From the NCBI RefSeq assembly GCF_025144335.1, contig NZ_CP083539.1, positions 435,501 to 499,500 on the forward strand: a stretch of 64,000 bases of DNA. Direction: 5' to 3'. The position numbers and the translations under genes were made by a program. The notes under the pieces are model-generated. The model made no database searches and had not been told where the DNA came from. It saw only the letters and a program-made list of their open reading frames with translations. Origin of the DNA: Jannaschia sp. W003 (GTDB lineage: Bacteria; Pseudomonadota; Alphaproteobacteria; Rhodobacterales; Rhodobacteraceae). The stretch's first letter is position 1. Each line of letters opens with the position of its first letter. Positions 26,167 to 35,192 of this stretch are shown one piece after another.

Positions 26167-26804
26167 CCCGAGCCCGCCTCCTCCTCGCCGCCCTCCTCCT
26201 CGCGCTCGCCGCCCCGCTCCCCGCGTCCGCGGCGGACGGCGCGCTGCCGCAGATCCGGGTCGCCTACGACGCCGCGGCCGGCAAGGTCCGCGCCTTCACC
26301 CGCGAGGGCCGCGAGCGCGCCGCGATCGACGCCCCCCGCGGCGCGATCCCGCTCGGCGAGGGCGCCGACGCGTTCCGCATCCCGCCCGAGGTGATGGCCC
26401 CGTTCTTCGACGCCCGCGACGTCTCGCTGGCGCTGACCGTGCGCGCCGAGGGGCCGGGCGCCGGGGAGATGCTGCGCATCCACCGCGCGCTCGAGGTCTC
26501 CGTCGGCCGCGGCGGCAGCCTGCGGGTGGGGCTCTGGACGCCCGGCGGCGTGTGGCACCACGCGGTGGTGCGGCGCGCGCGCATCGACGACGGCGCGCCG
26601 CACCGCATCGCCATCGACTACGACGCCGGGACCGGCGAGCTGCGCGTCGGCGTCGACGGCGGCACGCCCGCGGTCGCCTTCCTCGGGGGGCGCACCCGGC
26701 CCGCGGAGCACTGGGGCCTGGCGCTGGGCAACCCCTTCGGCGACCGGCCGACCTGGCGGGGCGAGGTCTCGGCCTTCGCGCTGATGAGCCGCACCGCGCC
26801 GTGA
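26163..26804 (+). CDS. Secreted LamG/concanavalin-like protein
   Basis: This 213-residue protein has a signal peptide (cleavage near ASAADG, about residue 23) and one beta-rich domain of the concanavalin/LamG type. That call rests on the VSLALTVRAEG strand, a GVWHHAVVRRARIDDG strand, the HRIAIDYDAGTGELRVGVDG segment, and the terminal WRGEVSAFALMSR. It would be periplasmic or secreted and may bind the polysaccharide made by the locus; that is inference. It is coupled by GTGA at both ends, so it is clearly part of the operon. Confidence 0.6.
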   Translation: MTRARLLLAALLLALAAPLPASAADGALPQIRVAYDAAAGKVRAFTREGRERAAIDAPRGAIPLGEGADAFRIPPEVMAPFFDARDVSLALTVRAEGPGAGEMLRIHRALEVSVGRGGSLRVGLWTPGGVWHHAVVRRARIDDGAPHRIAIDYDAGTGELRVGVDGGTPAVAFLGGRTRPAEHWGLALGNPFGDRPTWRGEVSAFALMSRTAP

Positions 26805-28198
26805 GCGCCGCGGCCCCGACTCTCCGGCCCGCCGCGCCGCCCTGGGCGCGGGGGCGTGACGCCGCCCCGCCGCCGCCGCGATCCGCCGCGGCAGCGGCGG
26901 GCGCCCCCGCGCGCCTCGGCCCGCTCGTGTGGCTGTTCCTCGCCGCGATCGTGCTGCCCGTGACCGTGGACCTCGGCTCGCTGGCCCTCAGCGGATTGCG
27001 GATCCTGTGCCTCCTCGCCGTGCTGCCGCTGCTCGCGGGCCTCCTGTCAGGCCGCCACGGGCGCGTGATCGCCGCCGACTGGCTGGCCCTCGCCCACGTC
27101 GCGTGGATGGCCCTGTCGCTCGCCCTCAGCGAGGGCGCGGCGGCGGTGCAGCTCGCCGGCTCGATGGGGGTGGAGTTCCTGGGCGGCTACCTCATCGCCC
27201 GCGTCCACGTGCGCGACCTCGCCGCGTTCCGGCGCCTGTGCGCGGCGCTGACCCTCGTGCTGCTGGCCCTGCTGCCCGTGGCCCTCGTGGAGGCGCGCAC
27301 CGGCGTGCCGGTGATCCCCTCCGCGATCGAGCGCATCCCCGGCGTCGGCTCGGCCGGCGACGTGGACGCCCAGATGCGCCTCGGGCTGCACCGGGTGCAG
27401 GCGGTGTTCGTGCATCCGATCCACTTCGGCCTGTTCGCCGCGGTCGCCTTCGCGCTGTGCTGGACGGCGCTGCAGGACCGGGTGCCCGCGGTCCCCCGCG
27501 CGCTCGCGGCGGGGGCGATCGCGCTCTCGGGGTTCCTGTCGCTCAGCTCGGGCGGCATCCTGGCGGTGGCGCTGCAGGTGGCGCTGATCGCCTGGGCGGC
27601 GGCGCTGCCGGCCCGCATCCCGCGCTGGTGGATCCTCGCCGCGCTCTTCGCGCTGGCCTACGCGGTGGTGGACCTCCTGTCCAACCGCACGCCGCTCCAC
27701 GTGTTCCTGAGCTACGCCACCTTCTCGGCCCACACCGCCTACTGGCGCCTCCTGATCCTGGAATGGGGCCTCGTGAACGTCGCGGCCCACCCGTGGTTCG
27801 GCATCGGCATGGCGGACTGGATGCGGCCCGCATGGATGCACTCGGACTCGGTCGACAACTTCTGGCTGATCGCGGCGATGCGCCACGGCGTGCCGGGCTT
27901 CGTGACGCTCGCGGGCTGCTGGCTGGCCGTGCTGGTGCCGGTGATGCGCCGTCCCTTCGCGGCGGAGGGCGCGCTGGGCACGGCGCGGCGGGCCTGGGTG
28001 TTCTCGATCGTGGGACTGATCTTCACGCTGTTCACGGTCCACGCCTGGGGCAGCGTCTACAGCTTCGTGATGTTCCTGCTCGGCTCGGGCGCCTGGATGC
28101 TCCATGCCGAGGAGGGCGCCCCCCGCGGCGCCGCGGCCGCGCCCCCGTCCCGGGCGCGTCCCCATTCGCGCTTCCCGGCGCCCGCCGCCGCCCCGTGA
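26801..28198 (+). CDS. O-antigen ligase/polymerase-family membrane protein
   Basis: A 465-residue protein with an N-terminal proline/alanine-rich cytoplasmic leader and about 10-12 membrane helices. A large periplasmic loop before the last helices contains HPWFGIGMADWMRPAWMHSD and SVDNFWL, the pattern of Wzy/WaaL enzymes. It would polymerise or ligate repeat units on the periplasmic side. The GTG start overlaps the LamG stop and the stop overlaps the next GTG. The C-terminal tail is Pro/Ala-rich. Confidence 0.8.
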   Translation: MSAAAPTLRPAAPPWARGRDAAPPPPRSAAAAAGAPARLGPLVWLFLAAIVLPVTVDLGSLALSGLRILCLLAVLPLLAGLLSGRHGRVIAADWLALAHVAWMALSLALSEGAAAVQLAGSMGVEFLGGYLIARVHVRDLAAFRRLCAALTLVLLALLPVALVEARTGVPVIPSAIERIPGVGSAGDVDAQMRLGLHRVQAVFVHPIHFGLFAAVAFALCWTALQDRVPAVPRALAAGAIALSGFLSLSSGGILAVALQVALIAWAAALPARIPRWWILAALFALAYAVVDLLSNRTPLHVFLSYATFSAHTAYWRLLILEWGLVNVAAHPWFGIGMADWMRPAWMHSDSVDNFWLIAAMRHGVPGFVTLAGCWLAVLVPVMRRPFAAEGALGTARRAWVFSIVGLIFTLFTVHAWGSVYSFVMFLLGSGAWMLHAEEGAPRGAAAAPPSRARPHSRFPAPAAAP

Positions 28199-29106
28199 GC
28201 GCGCCGCCCGCCCTGGGCGTGGTCGTGGTGTGCCACGACGCCGAGGCCGTGGTCGGCCCGTGCCTCGGCTCGCTGATGGCCTCGCAGGGCGCGGCGCTCG
28301 ACGTGGTGGTGGTGGACAACGCCTCGCGCGACGCGACCGCCGCCGCGGTCTGCGCCGTGCGCGCCCCCGCCCCGCACCGCCTGCGGCTGGTGAAGGCGGG
28401 GCGCAACGGGGGCTTCGCGGCGGGCGTGAACCTCGGGCTCGGGGCACTGGAGCACGCCCCCCGCGTCTGGCTCCTGAACCCCGACTGCACCGTCCCCCCC
28501 GGCACCGCCCAGCGCCTCGCCGCCCACCCCGAGGGCTTCGGACTGCTCGGGGGCCGGGTGCTCTACGAAGGGTCGGGCCGCATCCAGACCGACGGCGGGA
28601 CGCTGGACCGCCGCACGGGCCGCACGCGCAACGTCCACCAGGGCGCGCCTGCGGACGCGCCCGCCCCGGACCCGGCGGCGATGGACTTCGTGACCGGCGC
28701 CTCGCTCGTGGCGAGCCGCGCCTTCCTCCGCCGCGCCGGGCCGATGCCCGAGGACTACTTCCTCTACTACGAGGAGGTGGCGTGGGCGCGGCGGAGGGGC
28801 GACCTCGCCCTCGCCCACGACCCGGAGGCGGTGGTGCTGCACGCGGCCGGGCACTCCATCGGCTCGGGACGCCCCGATCGCGAGCCCTCGCCGCTGTCGC
28901 TGTGGTTCCTCCACCGCAGCCGCCAGCGCTTCGCCGCCCGGCACTTCGGCGCGAGGGTCGTGCCGCGCCTCTGGACCCTCGCGAAGGCGGCGCAGGCTCT
29001 GAGCTGGGGCCGTTGGACCTCCGCGGGCGTGCTCGCCCGCGTGGCGCTCGGCCTGCCGGCCCCGGGGTCGGTGCGCGCCCGCGTCCCGCCCGAGGCGCTG
29101 CGCTAG
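28195..29106 (+). CDS. Glycosyltransferase, GT2 family (rhamnosyltransferase-like)
   Basis: A 303-residue GT-A transferase with [31 protein letters not shown] and [15 protein letters not shown] (the DxD-type NPD motif), followed by [13 protein letters not shown] and [17 protein letters not shown]. This set of motifs is typical of WbbL-like rhamnosyltransferases, though the donor is not proven. It is the last gene of the plus-strand EPS operon. Its TAG stop is part of a CTAG that also ends folD on the other strand. Confidence 0.88.
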   Translation: MSAPPALGVVVVCHDAEAVVGPCLGSLMASQGAALDVVVVDNASRDATAAAVCAVRAPAPHRLRLVKAGRNGGFAAGVNLGLGALEHAPRVWLLNPDCTVPPGTAQRLAAHPEGFGLLGGRVLYEGSGRIQTDGGTLDRRTGRTRNVHQGAPADAPAPDPAAMDFVTGASLVASRAFLRRAGPMPEDYFLYYEEVAWARRRGDLALAHDPEAVVLHAAGHSIGSGRPDREPSPLSLWFLHRSRQRFAARHFGARVVPRLWTLAKAAQALSWGRWTSAGVLARVALGLPAPGSVRARVPPEALR

Positions 29107-29993
29107 GCGGTCAGGCCCTCGGGCTCCGCCAGCCCGTTGGCACGGCAGGCGGCGGTGACGGTGTTGGCGAGCAGGCACGCGATGGTCATCGGCCCGACGC
29201 CGCCCGGCACGGGGGTGATGGCGCCCGCGACCTCCGCGCAGCTCTCGAAATGGCAGTCGCCGAGCAGCCGGTCCTTGCCGCCCGTCCCCGCGGCGCGGTT
29301 GATACCGACGTCGATCACGGTGGCGCCCGGCTTGATCCAGTCGCCTCGCACCATCTCGGGGCGACCCACGGCGGCGACCACGATGTCGGCGCGGCGGGTG
29401 ACGGCCTCGATGTCCCGTGTGCGCGAGTGGGCGATGGTCACGGTGCAGCTGTCGCCGAGCAGCAGCTGCGCCATGGGCTTGCCGACGATGTTGGAGCGCC
29501 CGATCACCACCGCCTCGAGGCCTGCGAGGTTGCCGAGCCGCTCGCGCAGCATCATCAGGCAGCCGAGCGGCGTGCAGGGCACCATGGCCTTCTGGCCCGT
29601 CCCCAGAAGCCCGACGTTCGAGACGTGGAACCCGTCCACGTCCTTCGCGGGCGCGACGGCGGCCAGCACCTTGGCGGCATCGACGTGGGCCGGCAGGGGC
29701 AACTGGCACAGGATGCCGTGCACCGCGTCGTCCACGTTGAGGCGGTGGATCAGCGACAGGAGGTCCGCCTCGGAGACGTCCGCGGGCAGGCGGTGCTCGA
29801 AGCTCTCCATGCCCGCCTCGCGGGTCTGGCGCCCCTTGTTGCGCACGTAGACCGCCGAGGCCGGGTCCTCGCCCACCAGCACCACCGCCAGCCCGGGGTT
29901 CACCCCCGCCGCCTTCAGCCGCAGCACCTCGTCCGCCACCCGCACCCGCACCCTGGCCGCGAAGGCCTTTCCGTCGATGATCTCAGCCGCCAT
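29103..29993 (-). CDS. folD: Methylenetetrahydrofolate dehydrogenase/cyclohydrolase FolD
   Basis: FolD interconverts 5,10-methylene-, methenyl- and 10-formyl-tetrahydrofolate using NADP. The 296-residue protein has the catalytic [14 protein letters not shown] region (Tyr and Lys), the PLPAHVD segment, the KDVDGFH motif, [17 protein letters not shown] for cofactor binding, and [16 protein letters not shown] near the C-terminus. The start is the ATG giving MAAEIIDGK; an upstream in-frame ATG would add an Arg/Gly-rich extension. It is co-oriented with fhs upstream. Confidence 0.96.
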   Translation of the reverse strand: MAAEIIDGKAFAARVRVRVADEVLRLKAAGVNPGLAVVLVGEDPASAVYVRNKGRQTREAGMESFEHRLPADVSEADLLSLIHRLNVDDAVHGILCQLPLPAHVDAAKVLAAVAPAKDVDGFHVSNVGLLGTGQKAMVPCTPLGCLMMLRERLGNLAGLEAVVIGRSNIVGKPMAQLLLGDSCTVTIAHSRTRDIEAVTRRADIVVAAVGRPEMVRGDWIKPGATVIDVGINRAAGTGGKDRLLGDCHFESCAEVAGAITPVPGGVGPMTIACLLANTVTAACRANGLAEPEGLTA

Positions 29994-30030
29994 GGCCCGT
30001 CCCTTCCCGCGGCCCCCCCTTCCTCTGGCC

Positions 30031-30066
30031 AAAAATATCTCGGGGGTCCGGGGGCAGCGCCCCCGG
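30031..30066 (-). terminator. Intrinsic terminator after fhs; copy 1 of a dispersed element
   Basis: On the minus strand, downstream of fhs, an 8-bp GC hairpin (arms 30059-30066 and 30048-30055, 3-base loop) is followed by a C-run, GAG, and ATATTTTT. The layout GGGGGC-loop-GCCCCC ... CCCCCGAGATATTT recurs on the plus strand at 38669-38715. The T-run makes it a good factor-independent terminator between fhs and folD. Confidence 0.75.
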
Positions 30067-30088
30067 CGATCTCAGTCCAGCGAAGACC

Positions 30089-31765
30089 CTAGAACAGCCC
30101 TTCCACCTCGCCTGCCTCGTTCAGCCGGATCGACTCCGCGGCCGGCGTGCGCGGCAGGCCCGGCATCGTCATGATCTCCCCGCAGACCACCACCACGAAG
30201 CCCGCGCCCGCCGACAGGCGCACCTCGCGGATGGGGACCGAGTGCCCCGTGGGCGCGCCGCGCAGGTTGGGGTCGGTCGAGAAGGAGTACTGGGTCTTGG
30301 CCATGCACACGGGCAGGTTGCCGTAGCCCTGCTCCTCCCAGGCGCGCAGCTGGTCGCGGATCTTCTTGTCGGCCAGCACCGCGTCGGCGTGGTAGATGCG
30401 CTTGGCGACCGTCTCGATCTTCTGGAACAGGGGCATGTCGTCGGGGTAGAGCGGCGCGAAGTTCGCCATGCCGGCGTCGGCGATCTCGGCCACGCGCCGC
30501 GCCAGCGCCTCGGAGCCCGCCGACCCGTCGGCCCAGTGCCGCGAGACGATGGCCTCGGAGCCCTGCCCCTTCACGAAGTCGCGCACCGCCTCGACCTCGG
30601 CCTCGCTGTCGCCGGTGAAGTGGTTCACGGCGACCACGACCGGCACGCCGAACGACTTCACGTTGGAGATGTGCCGCCCGAGGTTGGCGCAGCCCTTGCG
30701 CACGGCATCCACGTTCTCGGCGCCCAGATCGGCCTTCGCCACGCCGCCGTTCATCTTCATGGCGCGCACGGTGGCGACCAGCACCACGCAGTCGGGGGCG
30801 AGGCCCGCCTTGCGGCACTTGATGTTCATGAACTTCTCGGCGCCGAGGTCCGCGCCGAAGCCGGCCTCGGTCACCACGTAGTCGGCGAGCTTCAGCGCCG
30901 TCTTGGTGGCGATCACCGAGTTGCAGCCGTGGGCGATGTTGGCGAAGGGGCCGCCATGGACGAAGGCGGGGTTGTTCTCGAGGGTCTGCACGAGGTTGGG
31001 CTGCATCGCGTCCTTCAGGAGCACGGTCATCGCCCCGTCCGCCTTGATGTCGCGGCAGAACACCGGCGAGCGGTCGCGGCGGTAGGCCACGATCATGTCG
31101 CCCAGGCGCCGCTCCAGGTCCTTGAGGTCGGAGGCCAGGCACAGGCAGGCCATCACCTCGGAGGCCACGGTGATGTCGAAGCCGTCCTCGCGCGCGAAGC
31201 CGTTCGAGACGCCGCCCAGGGACGAGGTGATCTGCCGGAGGCTCCGGTCGTTCATGTCCACCACGCGGCGCCACACGACGCGGCGGGTGTCGATGTTCTG
31301 CTCGTTGCCCCAGTAGACGTGGTTGTCGATCATGGCCGACAGGAGGCTGTGCGCGCTGGTGATGGCGTGGAAGTCACCGGTGAAGTGGAGGTTCATCTCC
31401 TCCATGGGCACCACCTGCGCGTAGCCGCCCCCGGCGGCGCCGCCCTTCATGCCGAAGTTCGGCCCGAGCGAGGCCTCGCGGATGCAGACCACCGCGTTCT
31501 TGCCGATGCGGTTCAGCCCGTCGCCGAGGCCTACGGTGGTGGTCGTCTTGCCCTCGCCCGCGGGCGTCGGGTTGATCGCGGTGACGAGCACGAGCTTGCC
31601 GTTCGGGCGGTCACGCAGCCCGTCGATGAAGGTCTGGCCCACTTTGGCCTTGTCGTGGCCGTAGGGCAGCAGGTCCGCCTCCGGGATGCCGAGGCGCGCC
31701 CCGATCTCGCGGATCGGTTTCTTGTCGGCGGCGCGCGCGATCTCGATGTCGGACTTGGGGGCCAT
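30089..31765 (-). CDS. fhs: Formate-tetrahydrofolate ligase
   Basis: The enzyme uses ATP to join formate to tetrahydrofolate, giving 10-formyl-THF; run in reverse it yields ATP and formate. The 558-residue protein has the P-loop [19 protein letters not shown] (about residues 66-84), the [19 protein letters not shown] motif, [13 protein letters not shown], and the potassium/folate site region [16 protein letters not shown]. Length is standard. It forms a C1 set with folD downstream and formate dehydrogenase upstream on the same strand. Confidence 0.97.
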   Translation of the reverse strand: MAPKSDIEIARAADKKPIREIGARLGIPEADLLPYGHDKAKVGQTFIDGLRDRPNGKLVLVTAINPTPAGEGKTTTTVGLGDGLNRIGKNAVVCIREASLGPNFGMKGGAAGGGYAQVVPMEEMNLHFTGDFHAITSAHSLLSAMIDNHVYWGNEQNIDTRRVVWRRVVDMNDRSLRQITSSLGGVSNGFAREDGFDITVASEVMACLCLASDLKDLERRLGDMIVAYRRDRSPVFCRDIKADGAMTVLLKDAMQPNLVQTLENNPAFVHGGPFANIAHGCNSVIATKTALKLADYVVTEAGFGADLGAEKFMNIKCRKAGLAPDCVVLVATVRAMKMNGGVAKADLGAENVDAVRKGCANLGRHISNVKSFGVPVVVAVNHFTGDSEAEVEAVRDFVKGQGSEAIVSRHWADGSAGSEALARRVAEIADAGMANFAPLYPDDMPLFQKIETVAKRIYHADAVLADKKIRDQLRAWEEQGYGNLPVCMAKTQYSFSTDPNLRGAPTGHSVPIREVRLSAGAGFVVVVCGEIMTMPGLPRTPAAESIRLNEAGEVEGLF

Positions 31766-31791
31766 CGGCGGGGTCTCTTCTGCTGGGGATG

Positions 31792-34560
31792 CTATTCGGC
31801 GGCCACGGCCGCGGGCTCGACGCGCACGGCGGCGAACTTGAACTCGGGGATCTTGCCGTAGGGGTCCACGGCCGGGTTGGTCAGCACGTTGGCCGCGGCC
31901 TCCACGTAGGCAAAGGGCACGAACACCATGTCGGGGGCCACGGCGCGGTCGGCGCGGGCCATGATCTCGATCGCGCCGCGGCGGGTCACGAGCCGCACCC
32001 GCCCGCCCGGCTCCACGCCCATGCGGCGCAAGGTCGAGGGGTGGAGCGAGCAGTTGGCCTCGGGCTCCACCGCGTCAAGCACCGTGGCGCGGCGGGTCAT
32101 GGAGCCGGTGTGCCAGTGCTCCAGCTGCCGCCCCGTGGTGAGGATCATCGGATACTCGGCGTCCGGCACCTCGTCGGGCGGGATGACGCTCGCGGGCGTG
32201 AACCTGGCGCGGCCGCCCTCGCGCGGGAAGGCGTCGCCGAAGACGATGGGCTGGCCCGGGTCGGTCGGGGACAGCGAGGGGTAGGTCACGGCGTCCTCCC
32301 GCTCCAGCCGCTCCCAGGTGATGTTGGCGAGGGACGGCATGACCTGAGCCATCTCCGCGAACACTTCGCGCGGGTGGGCGTAGGACCAATCCAGCCCGCA
32401 GCGGCGCGCCAGCTCGGTGGTGATCCACCAGTCCTCGCGCGCTTTTCCGGGCGGCGGCACCGCCGGTCGCCCCATCTGCACCTGCCGGTTGGTGTTGGTC
32501 ACCGTGCCCGTCTTTTCGGCGAAGGCCGAGGCGGGCAGGATCACGTCGGCATAGTTGGCGGTCTCGGTCAGGAAGATGTCCTGCACGACCAAGTGGTCGA
32601 GCTTGGCGAGCGCGTCGCGCGCGTGCTCCACGTCCGGGTCCGACATGGCCGGGTTCTCGCCCTGAATGTACATCGCCCGCACGTGCCCCTCGTGCACGCC
32701 ATCGAGGATCTCGGTGACCGTCAGGCCCTTCTCGAGGGCGATCGCGGCACCGCCCTCGCCCGCCCACAGCGCCTCGAACTTGGCGCGCACCTCGTCCGAC
32801 TGGACGGAGGCGTAGTCCGGTAGGAACATCGGGATCAGTCCCGCATCCGAGGCCCCCTGCACGTTGTTCTGCCCCCGCAGCGGGTGCAGCCCCGCGCCCG
32901 GACGGCCCACCTGCCCGCACATGAGGGCCAGCGAGATCAGGCAGCGCGAGTTGTCGGTGCCGTGGACGTGCTGCGAGACGCCCATGCCCCAGAAGATCAT
33001 GGCCGCGCGCGCCCCGGCGAAGGTGCGCGCCACGTCGCGCAGGACTTCGGCGGGGATGCCGCAGTGCTCGGCCATGGCCTCGGGCGCGAAGCCTTTAAGG
33101 TGGGCGCGCTGCGCCTCCCAGCCTTCCGTCATCGCCTCGACGTACTGGCGGTCGGCCAGACCCTCCTCGGCGATCGTAGCCATGATGGCGTTCAGCATCG
33201 CCACGTCGGCGCCGGGGCGGAACTGAAGCATGTGCGACGCGTGCCGACGCAGGGCCTGCCCGCGCGGGTCCATCACGATCAGCTTGCCGCCGCGCTTGGC
33301 GAACTGCTTGAAGTAGGTCGCCGCGACGGGGTGGTTCTCGACCGGGTTGGCGCCGATCACGATGGCGACGTCGGCGTTCTCGATTTCGTTGAACGTAGCG
33401 GTGACAGCGCCCGATCCGACGTTCTCCAGAAGGGCCGCGACCGAGGACGCGTGGCACAGGCGCGTGCAGTGGTCGACGTTGTTGTGCCCGAACGCCTGCC
33501 GGATGAACTTCTGGTGGAGGTACGCCTCCTCGTTCGTGCACTTGGCCGAGCCGAAGCCGGCCACCTCGCGGCCCCTCCCCCGGAGGCCCCCGGCAGCGCG
33601 CTCCAGTGCCTCGTCCCACGTCGCCTCGCGGAAGTGCGTGGTCCAGTCGCCGGGATCGACGTTCAGGCCCTTGGCGGGGGCATCGTCGCGGCGGATCAGG
33701 GGTACGGTCAGGCGGTGCGGGTGGTGGATGTAGTCGAAGCCGAAGCGGCCCTTCACGCAGAGCCGCCCCTCGTTGGCGGGGCCGTTCACGCCATCTACGG
33801 CGACCACGCGGCCGCCCTTCGCCTTCACCGAGACCTGGCAGCCCACACCGCAGAACGGGCAGATGCTCTTGGTCTCCGTGTCGAAGGCGGCCGAGTCGCC
33901 CCGCTGCGCCTCGTCCACGAGCGAGGCCTCCATCAGCGCGCCCGTGGGGCAGGCCTGCACGCACTCGCCGCAGGCCACGCAGGTCGACTCGCCCATGGGG
34001 TCGGCGAAGTCGAACACGGGCCACGTGTCGTGGCCGCGCCCGGCCATGCCGATCACGTCGTTGACCTGCACCTCGCGGCAGGCGCGCACGCACAGGCCGC
34101 ACTGGATGCAGGCGTCGAGGTTGACGCGCATGGCGACGTGCGAGGCGTCGAGCTGCGGCACCGCCCCGCGGTCCATCGCCGGCAGGCGGCTCTCCGCGGC
34201 CTGCGCGGTCTTCCAGAAGTGCGAGGACCGGTCGTGGGCGTCCGCGCGCGCCGGCTGGTCGGCCAGCAGCATCTCGATCACGGTCGCGCGGGCCTTCTCT
34301 GCGCGTCCCGAGTCCGTCCGCACCACCATGTCATTCGCGGCCTCGCGCACGCAGGAGGCGGCCAGCACGCGCTCGCCCTCGACCTCGACCATGCACGCCC
34401 GGCAGTTTCCGTCGGGCCGGTAGCCGGGCGAGGGCTTGTGACACAGATGCGGGATCACCAGCCCGCGCCCATGCGCCGCCTCCCAGATCGTGGTCCCGGC
34501 GGGAACGGAGACTTCGGCCCCGTCGAGCGTGAAAGTGACGGTGTCGACGATGTCCTTCAT
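31792..34560 (-). CDS. fdhA: NAD-dependent formate dehydrogenase, alpha (molybdenum) subunit
   Basis: Catalytic subunit that oxidises formate to CO2. The 922-residue protein has an N-terminal 2Fe-2S domain ([19 protein letters not shown]), two ferredoxin-type 4Fe-4S clusters ([28 protein letters not shown]), a further cluster CPFCGVGC, then the bis-MGD domain. The molybdenum ligand is a cysteine ([14 protein letters not shown]), so this is a Cys, not Sec, enzyme. The start ATG overlaps the LysE stop (ATGA). Codon use is normal. No fdhD or delta-subunit gene is adjacent. Confidence 0.96.
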   Translation of the reverse strand: MKDIVDTVTFTLDGAEVSVPAGTTIWEAAHGRGLVIPHLCHKPSPGYRPDGNCRACMVEVEGERVLAASCVREAANDMVVRTDSGRAEKARATVIEMLLADQPARADAHDRSSHFWKTAQAAESRLPAMDRGAVPQLDASHVAMRVNLDACIQCGLCVRACREVQVNDVIGMAGRGHDTWPVFDFADPMGESTCVACGECVQACPTGALMEASLVDEAQRGDSAAFDTETKSICPFCGVGCQVSVKAKGGRVVAVDGVNGPANEGRLCVKGRFGFDYIHHPHRLTVPLIRRDDAPAKGLNVDPGDWTTHFREATWDEALERAAGGLRGRGREVAGFGSAKCTNEEAYLHQKFIRQAFGHNNVDHCTRLCHASSVAALLENVGSGAVTATFNEIENADVAIVIGANPVENHPVAATYFKQFAKRGGKLIVMDPRGQALRRHASHMLQFRPGADVAMLNAIMATIAEEGLADRQYVEAMTEGWEAQRAHLKGFAPEAMAEHCGIPAEVLRDVARTFAGARAAMIFWGMGVSQHVHGTDNSRCLISLALMCGQVGRPGAGLHPLRGQNNVQGASDAGLIPMFLPDYASVQSDEVRAKFEALWAGEGGAAIALEKGLTVTEILDGVHEGHVRAMYIQGENPAMSDPDVEHARDALAKLDHLVVQDIFLTETANYADVILPASAFAEKTGTVTNTNRQVQMGRPAVPPPGKAREDWWITTELARRCGLDWSYAHPREVFAEMAQVMPSLANITWERLEREDAVTYPSLSPTDPGQPIVFGDAFPREGGRARFTPASVIPPDEVPDAEYPMILTTGRQLEHWHTGSMTRRATVLDAVEPEANCSLHPSTLRRMGVEPGGRVRLVTRRGAIEIMARADRAVAPDMVFVPFAYVEAAANVLTNPAVDPYGKIPEFKFAAVRVEPAAVAAE

Positions 34561-35192
34561 GGGCGCAGCTCCCGCAGGCCGGAGACGAGGAGGCCGAGGC
34601 CCATGGCGCCGAAGGCCGCCGCGAAGGCGGCCTCGACCGCGCGCGCGGCCCGCGCGTAGGTCCGCACCGCGATCCCGGTGGAGAAGAGCGCCGCGTACGT
34701 GCCGTAGACGGCGAGCCCCGACAGCGCCCCGAGCGGGCCGAAGAGCAGCACTTCGGCAGCATTCAATCCTTGCCCGAACAGGAACGTCGCCACCGCCGCC
34801 CACATCAGCCCCGCCTTGGGGTTCGACAGCACCACGAGCAGCCCCCGCCGCCACGCGGCCCCGGGCGCGAGGCGCGCGGTCGCGGGCCGGATCGCCGCAG
34901 TTTCGCCGCGCAGGGCGGCGCGGGCAGCGCGCAGGCCGAGGAACAGCAGGTACCCGCCCCCCACGACCTTCATCGCCACGAGCGACAGCGGGAACGCCGC
35001 GAGCAGGGCGCCGAGCCCCCCCGCCGTGAGCGCCGACCAGACCAGCATCCCGGACGCGATGCCCGCCACCACGAACAGCGCGGGCCGCCGCCCCTCGGCC
35101 AGCGCCACGGACGCGGTCGCCGCGAGGTTCGGCCCGGGCGAGGCCTGCGCGGCCACGACGCCGGCCCAGGCGGCGAGGTAGGCCTCGATCAT
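34557..35192 (-). CDS. LysE/RhtB-family exporter inside the formate dehydrogenase operon
   Basis: A 211-residue inner-membrane protein with about six hydrophobic segments, and the LysE-family opening AAWAGVVAAQASPGPNLAATAS and SNPKAGLMWAAVATFLFG motif. Family members export amino acids or other small metabolites. It overlaps fdhB upstream and fdhA downstream by ATGA at both ends, so it is translated with them. What it exports here is unknown; the position suggests a link to formate or one-carbon metabolism, but that is inference. Confidence 0.85.
   Translation of the reverse strand: MIEAYLAAWAGVVAAQASPGPNLAATASVALAEGRRPALFVVAGIASGMLVWSALTAGGLGALLAAFPLSLVAMKVVGGGYLLFLGLRAARAALRGETAAIRPATARLAPGAAWRRGLLVVLSNPKAGLMWAAVATFLFGQGLNAAEVLLFGPLGALSGLAVYGTYAALFSTGIAVRTYARAARAVEAAFAAAFGAMGLGLLVSGLRELRP

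Noticed and set aside
33400..33500. Possible selenocysteine in formate dehydrogenase
   Set aside because: The molybdenum-ligand position is an ordinary Cys codon and the frame has no internal TGA, so no recoding is needed.
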